In this document: positions 55,386-64,000 of the stretch, piece by piece
Layout: each line of letters begins with the position of its first letter
How positions within the stretch are numbered: position 1 is the stretch's first letter
Assembly: GCF_025370935.1 (NCBI RefSeq)
Contig: NC_133478.1
Span: 18,988,716-19,052,715 of the forward strand
DNA: 64,000 bases
Direction of reading: 5' to 3'
Source: Choristoneura fumiferana
Taxonomy: Eukaryota > Arthropoda > Insecta > Lepidoptera > Tortricidae
Translations under genes and position numbers: made by a program
Notes under the pieces: generated by a model
What the model saw: only the letters and a program-made list of their open reading frames with translations
Databases searched by the model: none
What the model was told of the DNA's origin: nothing

Positions 55386-55825
55386 TTGACGACCGCATGG
55401 CCAAGTGGTTAGAGAACCTGACTACGAAGTTTGAGCTCCCTGGTTCGATTCCCGGCCGGGGCAGATATTTGTACGAATAATACGAATGTTTGTTCTCGGG
55501 TCTTGGATATTTAATATGTATTTAAGTATATATTTATCGATATAAGTAGGTAGGTATAGGTATACCGTAGGCGACAGGCTAGCAATCTGTCACTATTGTA
55601 CCGTTTTTGTCAAACTTGAAACCTAAAATTGTTTAAAGTGGCTCCAAAGCGGTAACGTTTCGTGTGCTCTGCCTACCCCATTTGGGAATACCTACAGGCA
55701 TGATGTTTGTGTGTGTTATATAAGTATGTTTATCCGTCACCTAGTGTCCATAGTACTTTGCTTAGTTTGGGTCTAGGTCAATTGATGTCAAGTGTTCCAA
55801 GATATTTTTTTTAAATTATAATGTA
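55386..55825 (+). repeat. tRNA-derived SINE (GACCAGATGGCC family), split by another SINE
   Basis: The head GCATGGCCAAGTGGTTAGAG, the B box GGTTCGATTCC and the body to about 55548 are followed, after a 169-bp insertion, by the rest of the tail (TTTATCCGTCACCTAGTGTC, AGGTCAATTGATGTCAAGTG). Confidence 0.85.
55549..55717 (+). repeat. Nested SINE fragment with GT tail
   Basis: CCGTAGGCGACAGGCTAGCA, AAGCGGTAACGTTTCGTGTG and TACCCCATTTGGGAATACC end in GTTTGTGTGTG. ATATAAGTA flanks it at 55540-55548 and 55718-55726, a 9-bp target duplication. 5'-truncated relative of 36831-37052. Confidence 0.8.
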
Positions 55826-55904
55826 TGTATTTATGTACAATACAAGTTATTTAAAGGAAGTCCTCTTAAGCAAGGTTCCAAAGATGTTATAAATCATCAT
55901 CCCA

Positions 55905-56119
55905 GCCTAGGTATATTCCCACTGCATGCTGGACACAGGTCTCCTCACAGAATGAGAGAGCATAATGGACCGTAGTCCCACACGGCCCCGGTAATTTGAC
56001 GTGACGTTTTCCTTCCTTGAACTTCGAAAAACTTACAGATGTAAGCTCGGACTTCCACCCCAACCCACCATCCTTTACTTGAAAAGCCTGGTTAGATAAC
56101 CACTAGGCCACCACGACTT
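55905..56119 (-). repeat. tRNA-headed moth SINE, reverse orientation
   Basis: GACACAGGTCTCCTCACAGA, GAACTTCGAAAAACTTACAG and TTAGATAACCACTAGGCCAC are phrases of a widespread moth SINE whose head resembles a tRNA in reverse. A short relative lies in the Vsx intron at about 12708-12768. Confidence 0.6.
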
Positions 56120-56399
56120 AACGTTATCATAAATAAGTACGAATATTTGTAGATAGACGAATCATGGTAGGTGTTAGAAATTGCTATGAAGAATAACTCT
56201 ATCATTGGTATGAGTCATGAGTACAAAACGAGTACAAACAGTAGCTTACTTCTGCAATATTATAAAACAAAAGAATGCCGTTGACGGTTTAAGGTTTATT
56301 TCAGACTTAACAGTTCGAGAAATTTCCAAACATTCGGATAGTTCCAGATTTCTTTCGGCAGTCAGATGCCAGCGTTTCTTAAAACGCTAAATTGCATGA

Positions 56400-56600
56400 T
56401 TATCCACTTGTTTATGCAAACTCCCGTCCATTAGCTCTCGAGGGAGAAGCGCAGATTCCCATCGGCTCAGCAGCATCGTTTGTCATCGGTGGGGGGTGGT
56501 GGGGATGGCTATTATCGGCTTAGTGCCGCGTCATTTGTCCGCCGGCCGGCGCGGCCGTCGGAGCTCGATCGATCACATGGCGAGCAACGACTTATTGTTG
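56400..56600. other. Repeat-poor GC-rich segment
   Basis: Contains the 19-base G-rich word shared with 25590-25608, GTCCGCCGGCCGGCGCGGCC and the palindrome GAGCTCGATCGATC. No exon seen. Confidence 0.3.
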
Positions 56601-56717
56601 TATTCTTTTCTTTGTAGTTTTAAAGCTTCTTAGAACCCAGTACCTACTACTGGCTGTCGCAATGGCCCAAAACAATATTTTACGAAGTTAGCAATCAGGA
56701 CTATGTTTACATTAACT

Positions 56718-56852
56718 ATGTATTTGAGTATATATCTATCTATATAATTATATTTATCCGTTGCTTAGTACCCATAACACAAGCTTTGCTAAGCTTACTT
56801 TGGGACTAAGTCGATTGGTGTGAATTGTCCCGTGATATTTATTTATGATATT
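56718..56852 (+). repeat. tRNA-derived SINE (GACCAGATGGCC family), tail only
   Basis: TATCTATCTATATAATTATA, CCCATAACACAAGCTTTGCT and TGGTGTGAATTGTCCCGTGA match the 3' half of 61755-62027. The head is missing. Confidence 0.8.
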
Positions 56853-58595
56853 TATTAACTTTTTTAACTGTGAGGTCATCCGAAGACATACCAGACTCCA
56901 GGAGTCTTTCTGGGTAGGTACTTCACCGGGCCAGGTTCACTTTACGCCACTCTTGTGTCAGATTTGAAAGTAGATACTTTTTAGGATTAGGTATTAACTG
57001 AAAACTGTCAGAGGATTCAGTAAATAGGAGTGGGGGTATATTCGGATTTTAATGAACTACTACTACTATAAAGTTTATATGCATAGTATGAACGCTTTAG
57101 GATTTATTATTATTATTATTAAATTTTTCCTAGCTCAAAAATCAATGATTCAAATATGTGCCCACCCAGCGGTAACTGGTAAATACACAATTTAAGCCAT
57201 ATTAATACAAAGACCAAGTTTAAAGAAAAACTTTTAGTGGCAATTTCCCTAACAACCTGCGAGTACAAACCAAACCTAGAGTTGGAGTGGCACGGGAGCC
57301 GGGAGGCGGCAAGTTCGCGCAGTTAAAACTTGTGCGGGACTTTGAATTAAACTGGAGCTTTACGTAAAAGTTTAATCTATTCATACTTAAGGACAAACTG
57401 AAGCTAAGATCGAGGGCTTGCAGAAAAGCGGAGCGGAGCGGTGAGGTGTTCGACCAATCACATTACTTGCAAATCTTGAAATGCACTTGTAGCGACTCTC
57501 AGCGCCATCTAGTCGTCACACAGAACAATTGTAACATCCTGCATCGCACTATCGAAGTTTCTAAACTTCGATACATTAATTTATATCGCTCTTAATGTGG
57601 ACTTCGGTCCCCAGGCATAACATCAGTCTCGAGAGAAATCTCTCTATGGTAATTTAACCTCGAATTCAAGACTCACGCATTAGACAAAACGCAACTTTCA
57701 TAGACTTACAAAACAAAGACATGCAGCCTCTCTGCAAACTCTGGACCTTACCGCACTGGACCACTATAGCATGTTGCTATATCTCCATACATGGTGCCTG
57801 CACTTTCTCCACATAACGCAATTCGCGCTAGTGTTTGAAGATATATACATAACAGGGTACTTCTTCACCAGCACAGTTGACACTTTTAACTAAAAAATAT
57901 TTTTACTCCACACAGGTCCAATCAGGGATAACATGTCGATAATGAATCCTTAATAATATTCTCTCGCTGCTAGTAAAATACGATATCAACAAATCGTTAC
58001 TTTTATACTCTGGCCATAAATAAATACAGCCCACTAAATGAAAGCCCCACAGAATGCGGCCGCGGACGCGAGTTGCCCTAAAGTTAACAGTCGGCCCTGA
58101 TTCGATGAAAGAAGCAATAAATTAAGGATAGTGTACGGAGGCGGGTCGTCGAAGACCGATCACATTAGACACGTTAACCACACAATTGAAGAACTTGTAA
58201 GGAATGTGCTGAAGCGGTAATAAAAGATCGTATCCACTTTTATTACATCGCAATAGGTTCGAAATTGAAGAATGAGGTGCCCTCTATAGCGTCGATTTTT
58301 TTTGCTCTAGTTTTATTTGGTCAATGAATCGTTTGGTATAGTTATTATTTTATAGAAGGCAAGTGCAGAAACAGAGAAGAGACATTTCTGCCCTTTTAAT
58401 AAGGCAAAAGGCGGTGTCACAAGAAATAATTAGGTACTTACCTATGTTTGATTTATTTATGTATACCATCTGAAGTGGAATATATTACAAGGGTTTTGAT
58501 AACTCATAAGTATTTTTTTGCTAATCTGCCTTTTTGTACAGCTGTGGGACACAAAATAAACTGGTAAAAAAAAATTAAACCCTAACATATTTGAT
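56853..58595. other. No gene recognised
   Basis: Mixed unique sequence with an ATT run at about 57106-57120. A GC-richer part at 57285-57460 and 58040-58150 shows no exon and no repeat found elsewhere in the window. Confidence 0.35.
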
Positions 58596-58776
58596 GTACC
58601 ATCTGCCAAATAAGTGGTCTATCAATTTTTGAACATATTCCTATCAAATAAATATGTCGCTGAAGTCAAACTTTTAAAGTGACAGACACGTCTATCGTCT
58701 ATTGGCATTGTTGTTTTATGACATGCAAACGATTATCAACTTTAGGGTGGTAGACCACATATTTGGCTGATGGTAC
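58596..58776. mobile_element. MITE, GTACCATCAGCC family (copy 2)
   Basis: GTACCATCTGCCAAATAAGT at the left and CCACATATTTGGCTGATGGT then AC at the right; internal TATGTCGCTGAAGTCAAAC and GACAGACACGTCTATCG. Closely similar to 7944-8117. Confidence 0.85.
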
Positions 58777-58783
58777 CTACATA

Positions 58784-58924
58784 CCCCCTGTTTCATCATC
58801 CATTGATTAAATTTATCTGACGGATAAATGTGATGCTGTCTCTGTTTGTTTTGTTCAAATAGACGGAGACGGCATCACATTTATCTGTCAAATAAAATTA
58901 GTCAATGGGTGGTGAAACAGCCCC
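58784..58924. mobile_element. MITE, GGGGCTGTTTCACC family (full copy)
   Basis: CCCCCTGTTTCATCATCCAT at the left is the inverse of ATGGGTGGTGAAACAGCCCC at the right; TTATCTGACGGATAAATGTG pairs with CACATTTATCTGTCAAATAA. It sits 7 bp from the preceding MITE. Confidence 0.85.
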
Positions 58925-60302
58925 GTAATGTATTCCCGCTGTATCCTGCTCCTCGGCTCCCATTGTGTGGCCTCAACCGCCGTCTCCATTACGACTCCAA
59001 TTCGTTTAGCCCAGCAGTGACTGCCCTCAAGGTAACTCGATTATTGTAGTGCAAGCGATTCGATGCTCCGTTTAATAAGTTTGAGTGATTTGGGGCCATC
59101 GATTAAGTTAAGTACGAATCCGATGACAATTAAGCTTTGTGGTCAAAATGTTCAATATATGAGACGAATTCTAAGAGCTTGGTAAGTAATGTAAGAAGAT
59201 ATACAAAGGCCGATGCGTGTTGGGTTACGCGACGTATAGAATTTCAAACCATTCCAAATGTGCTGCAAATATTCGTCGTTATAAAACTTTTGATAATTTA
59301 AAAAAATCCTGAAAAAAAAGGTTCATACCTATTTATGGCAAACGTTGGTCTGTTAAGTGAAATTATAACAAATTAAATTTTGCCAAATGAAACTATGGGA
59401 ATGAAATTACTTTTGTGTTTTCACCTGTCTGTCAAATTTTATTCTACCATATTGCCTACGTGTTTACTCGTATTATGTATATAGAATCGTGCGGCCATAT
59501 TAGCTTAGTATTAAAGATCTCTGAGCTACCATAGACAGACGGATGGTTGAAAGTGGTGATAAGGTTTCGTTTTTTATCTTGACTGCAGAACTCTACAAAT
59601 ATTATTGGAAAACACTCGCATTAACGTGTAAAAAGTAAGTATGTTTTTCATATTATACAAAAACCCTTATATTTAACAGTCATTTATCTCCCACAATCCC
59701 GTTAAACACACCAACAATGCGTCACAACAAAAGGCATTATATCATAATTTGGCCACAACAATGTATCCACCCCAAAAAACAAACTAGATAACTCGAAAAA
59801 TAACATTTAATAGTGTGTCGCCCAGCGGGCGGGCGGGAATCTCACTCGTTAGCTCGTCCCGGGCTCGTGTCGTGTCCGGGGTCGGGTCGTCGGGGCACGT
59901 GGCGGGAGCACGTGCTCAGGACTCTAATCGGCAATTATAGCAAATTACGATTTTTCAGTGTCACGTATTTAAGTCGCCTGCGGTGGTTTGTCTGTCGGGA
60001 TTAAAAGCAGAGGACGATGGAGAAGAGAGAATTTACTTGTAAATTAAGTGGGGGTCCATATCGGCTCGCATACTTGTTGAAAGTCCGATGAAATGTTTGT
60101 CAGAATGATCGTTTGTCATAACTTTTTTTTCTCTGAATCTAATAACTGTTCAGAATTATTATAAAACAAACATAACCTAACCTATATGACAGAATTTTAA
60201 GGTGGGAAAAAAATTATGACAAACGATGATTCGGACGAACAGTATATGAATAGCGAAAAGTATGCGAACGTGGCGCTCCCGTTAAGAAAGCTTGACTGTA
60301 CA
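58925..60302. other. No gene recognised; CG-rich patch near 59.8 kb
   Basis: AT-rich apart from 59815-59915, where CCCAGCGGGCGGGCGGGAAT and TGTCCGGGGTCGGGTCGTCG occur with two GGCACGTGGC/AGCACGTGCT E-box words. No exon is supported. Confidence 0.35.
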
Positions 60303-60390
60303 CCCTTGTATAAACAGAGATTTCTTGAACCGGTGGTAGAATTTTTGACATTCGTAAGTGCGTTATAGCCTAAATCTAAAATATAAATAT
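60303..60390 (+). repeat. LINE 3' UTR fragment
   Basis: TCTTGAACCGGTGGTAGAAT, CATTCGTAAGTGCGTTATAG and CCTAAATCTAAAA match the end at 37980-38126. Confidence 0.55.
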
Positions 60391-61754
60391 ATATATATTT
60401 GAAATGATTTTCGTTAAAATTTAATACAGCCCTTGACACCGTGCCTAACTATATTTTAAACATTGACCAATGTATTGAAGAGCTATTTTCCAAGTCAAAC
60501 TAACTAAAACACCTGCTGAGCTTCAGCTGATATTCTTGAATAATTTTAAAGATCAATTTTAATTTAAATTTAATATAGGTTCCTCATTGGTAAACATTCG
60601 TTTAGCTTCTGTAAACATAACATTCACCAGTCCGCGGAATTATCTTCTACCACTTTTGTCAATGGCGTTTGCCAGACAAAGACAAAGCATTAATCTTAAG
60701 TTATTAATCTTATTCCTGTTTTTTTTTTATAAAGATGTCTCTGAGATTTTTTCACACACCGTAATTCACAACATTAACAGATACTTGTCTCTTTTTTCTA
60801 ACCCCAAATGACATCTACCTAAAAAAACACTCAAAAGAATAACAATACGCTTCATCGCACAAAAAATGTAGGGTGCACGTTGACCGCGGTCCGCGCAAAT
60901 ACGTTGCGCACGCGGCGGCTTAGCTTTACGCAGATAATACTCTCTACAGAGCATTTAATACTCTTGTGCTGGGCCTACTCAATGTTTGGCGAATGATCGA
61001 TAGGTACTCATAATTGATTGTCGTCAACTATTTAGCAAGAAGTGTTATATATGAATAAGTTACCTAATATACATATTTGTTAATAAACTACAGTTCTCAA
61101 CTCAAAACACAAAGATGCCAACAAAATCTAAGTACTTTTTTTTATTGATAACTTAACTCGCTTCTCGCTTCCAGCCAATTTTTGCCAAGTTGCCATCCAA
61201 ATAATCATAACATTTTCTGTTGGACAACTGTAAATGAGATAAATACGACTAACATTTCGACTCGACGTTGTTGTCGAGTCTTCAAATTTGCACGAGACCC
61301 TCGGTGCACGAGTCCAACTACCATTTAAAGCCAGTTTTTTGAAGATGTGTGGGAACGTGACCAAATTAAAGTTGGTAGAATTCATATCATGCAGAATCGT
61401 GAATATGAACAAACAATAATGTCATCAACATAGAATAATGCGTGTTGTGTTGTGTGAATGGCAAGTCGTGTCTCCGCTCCCCTCGTAACGATGCTTCACT
61501 ATTAATATTTATTACTAAGTATTCGCTCGCTAATCGAATCTTAAACGCATTTCCTTTTAAAACTTCTAATTCGATTTGAAGACGTGACTGCATAAAACTT
61601 TAACGTTTTAACTGTCATGTTGTTTTTATATTGAGATTTATTATAGGGTACATTCAAAAATACTGCAACACTTGACTGGATAAACGTAACGAGTACAAAT
61701 AAATTCATTCAATACATCGCACGTTTAAAATTAAAGTGAAACAATTTATATTTT

Positions 61755-62027
61755 TGGACGACCAGATGGCCTAGTGGTTAGAGAACCTGACTACGAAGCT
61801 TGAGGTCCCGGGTTCGATTCCCGTGTCGGGGCAGATATTTGTATGAAAAATACGAATATTTGTTCTCGGGTCTTGGGTGTTTAATATGTATTTAAGTATG
61901 TATCTATCTATATAATTATAATTATCCGTTGCTTAGTACCCATAACACAAGCTTTGCTAAGCTTACTTTGGGACTAGGTCAATTGGTGTGAATTGTTCCT
62001 TGATATTTATTTATTATTATTTATATA
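61755..62027 (+). repeat. tRNA-derived SINE (GACCAGATGGCC family), full-length copy
   Basis: The head is GACCAGATGGCCTAGTGGTT with a B box GGTTCGATTCC in CCCGGGTTCGATTCCCGTGT. The body is GGTCTTGGGTGTTTAATATG and the tail ACTTTGGGACTAGGTCAATT then TTGATATTTATTTATTATT. The best preserved of at least five copies in the window. The tRNA-like part lacks a proper acceptor stem and is not a tRNA gene. Confidence 0.9.
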
Positions 62028-62079
62028 TTCAAAATGAACTTTAAGTAAAACACAATCTGGTCGAATCAATTCGTGACAT

Positions 62080-62210
62080 TTTACAAATTAAAGAAAAAGA
62101 AAAAAGGAAATCAAGACAAATTTTGTCACGAAATGGTCCCAACTCAGCATGATGTCAACCTTGCGGCCGACGCTGGTCTTCCGTTTCATTCTAAACTACT
62201 AAACTAGCGA
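62080..62210 (+). repeat. Dispersed repeat, A-rich plus AATGGTCCCAACTCAGC (copy 2)
   Basis: AAAGAAAAAGAAAAAAGG, AATGGTCCCAACTCAGCATG and GACGCTGGTCTTCCGTTTC correspond to 52350-52510. Confidence 0.45.
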
Positions 62211-62321
62211 AATGTATTACATACCAGTACTTTCGTCAGTCCTTACAATAGAGTCAGAGTTTCAAACTGGTATTAGGTACCGGTATTATATTGATATTTA
62301 ATTCAAGAAACTAAAATAATT

Positions 62322-62378
62322 TCTTTGCTCACCCGCGACCTTTGAAATTATTTTATTGATATGGACCTCCGCAAAGTA
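62322..62378. mobile_element. Solo termini of the TACTTTGC MITE
   Basis: TCTTTGCTCACCCGCGACC and TTGATATGGACCTCCGCAAA then GTA enclose only about 20 bp, an internally deleted relative of 27601-27999. Confidence 0.55.
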
Positions 62379-64000
62379 ACACCTGATTCAATCAATTATC
62401 TAATTCAAGCCCTAGATCCAGAGTTTAAAATTCTACTGGTTTATACGCTTTTAAAATCGGGCTCTATCGTCGCTCCTTTCTATTGTGAAAGTTTGCTGGA
62501 AGAGACCGCTCTGATGTGATAAGGCCACCTATTTCTTATCCCGGATTTTTTTCTCTGTATACCTCTGTTACATATGTGAAAAGTTAACTTTCACGTCTAT
62601 TCTGAATTAGCTTGACACCGAAAAGCCTTATTTTAAGCTCTATGATCTTAAAAGTAATAAATACATGTCATTTAATAGATTGTGCTTCATGAGTTTTACG
62701 GGCAAATCTAATTTAATAAAATAATGACGGGTTCAGACTTTCCCATCAAGTCCTTCGGCAGTGTAATCGGGGCATTAGCGCAGTGTAATCGAGCCATTAG
62801 CGCGTGTGGGGGAAGGGACACTCCAATATTAATTTTGTGACAATGGAACACAAAATGCGATATCATTACGATGAATAAATTTAAGGATAGGATCTGTAGT
62901 TGCCTGTTTAATCTTTGTGGCTTAACTATTCGTCTTTTGATTTTTAAAATAAGATACGGATGTAAAGGTAAACAATGTACAAAGATGCTCATGTCTTTAA
63001 TAGATCTCAACCAACCAGTCAACCTGTGAGTAATTAACTAGTACGATTTTTAAAATAGATAAGATTGATTAATTTAAAAGCTATTAAAATGCCTTTTACT
63101 CATAAACAAATACAAAACCTTGTCTAGCTAAATATGTGTTTTTTGGGATGTAATGTAACTGATTATTCAATAAATTAAAAAGCAAAAGATAAATAAAGTA
63201 AAACAATGCACGGAATGGTTTGAGGCGAACGTTTTAGACGTTCAAGAATCGGTAAATGCAAAATCTAATCTCGAAACACGTGCATGTTATTTTAAACGTT
63301 TCATGTCTTTGGAACAAGCTTCTTAACTTACCCATATTATAATGACAAACCTTTTAGAGCTACTTAACATTTAACCAACAAAACATTTAAATTAATAGCT
63401 TGCGATGAAAGTGCACCAAAACATTAACTTACAAACAAATAGTTTTAAGCGAACACCAGTTCATAATGACGGGAGTCGCATGCGCCGAGGGCGTGTTTAC
63501 CATGATACATCAACCCATGGACACATCAAAAACACCCTTATGTATACGAAATAGAAGATACACCAGTCGCAATAATAACATTGTTGGATGACCATGAGGA
63601 TTGCTTTCCAAACAAGGGATGTCCAACTTTGTAATATCAGAGATAAAGGTTTTTATTAAAGTATTTTGTAATGTGGTTCGAAGGATAATTTATAGTTTGT
63701 CTGATAAATTGATTATTGCAGTAGGGCCTAAATTGATTACAGCAGTAGGGCATAAATCAGAGGTAATGAGGTTAGTCGGTTCACTTGTGGTTCTGATGCG
63801 ATTGTTTTTAATGTTTTATTCGCTTTTATGTTGCTGGGGACGTTGGTTTGTTTTAATATTGTCAGGAGGTAATTTAATTTGGTGGACTATTACTTTGGGG
63901 TAGTTAAATGGGATATTTTGTCTTTTTGGGGAATAATAGGAAGCTAGTAATTGAATAAAACGATCAATCAATCGTTCATAGACTGGCCGGTTATATATTC
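62379..64000. other. No gene recognised
   Basis: AT-rich sequence to the end of the window. Open frames at 62708-63022 (-) and 63601-63903 (+) of about 100 codons have no recognisable domains and are not called. Confidence 0.35.

Noticed and set aside
61755..61840. tRNA gene with GGTTCGATTCC
   Set aside because: The A and B boxes are present but the acceptor stem and the 3' end do not pair, and the same sequence continues into a dispersed SINE body.
1..64000. CRISPR arrays, operons or prophage-like modules
   Set aside because: No regularly spaced direct repeats with unique spacers and no dense ORF arrangement; the window is insect nuclear DNA.

Overview
The window looks like nuclear DNA of an insect, almost certainly a ditrysian moth or butterfly. 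It is AT-rich, has a single recognisable host gene split by very long introns, and is filled with short repeat families typical of Lepidoptera: elements beginning AACCCCCGACGCAAAAAG, GGTTCCGTAGCC elements, tRNA-headed SINEs ending in the GACCAGATGGCCTAGTGG type of head, Lep1/Helitron-like pieces ending CTAGT, and LINE 3' ends that finish in GATGATGAT. It contains no bacterial operon, CRISPR array, rRNA or convincing functional tRNA. The species cannot be named from the sequence.

The main gene is a visual-system homeobox gene (Vsx, the Vsx1/Vsx2/CHX10/ceh-10 family) on the minus strand. Its four 3'-terminal coding exons can be read exactly, with matching splice phases: 28249-28075 (end of homeodomain plus most of the CVC domain), 12988-12828 (end of CVC, then a charged RDP/HD repeat), 12356-12180 (OAR-like motif) and 11651-11517 (acidic, proline-rich C-terminus and stop). 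Together they give 215 residues. The first part of the homeodomain is not in the window, so 28250-64000 (35.7 kb) is probably intron and 5' regulatory territory. Intron sizes inside the window are 15.1 kb, 471 bp and 528 bp. A decayed tandem copy of the OAR exon lies in the last intron.

Region by region: 1-917 holds the 3' end of an intronless transposase-like ORF (DUF7869-type). 918-11516 is intergenic and repeat-dense, with an assembly gap, a triplicated 381-bp SINE array and a run of palindromic elements at 8.9-9.8 kb. 11517-28249 is the Vsx 3' half with its long intron. 28250-64000 alternates transposon fossils with repeat-poor, GC-richer islands (about 29.9, 36.3, 40.1, 42.0, 45.7, 52.2, 55.1 and 56.5 kb) that are reasonable candidates for cis-regulatory DNA of a developmental gene.

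The most unusual structures are the head-to-head (palindromic) SINE family with target-site duplications, including one copy whose empty site is visible elsewhere in the window; the fossil duplicated Vsx exon; and several MITE families present two or three times, which allows direct comparison within the window.
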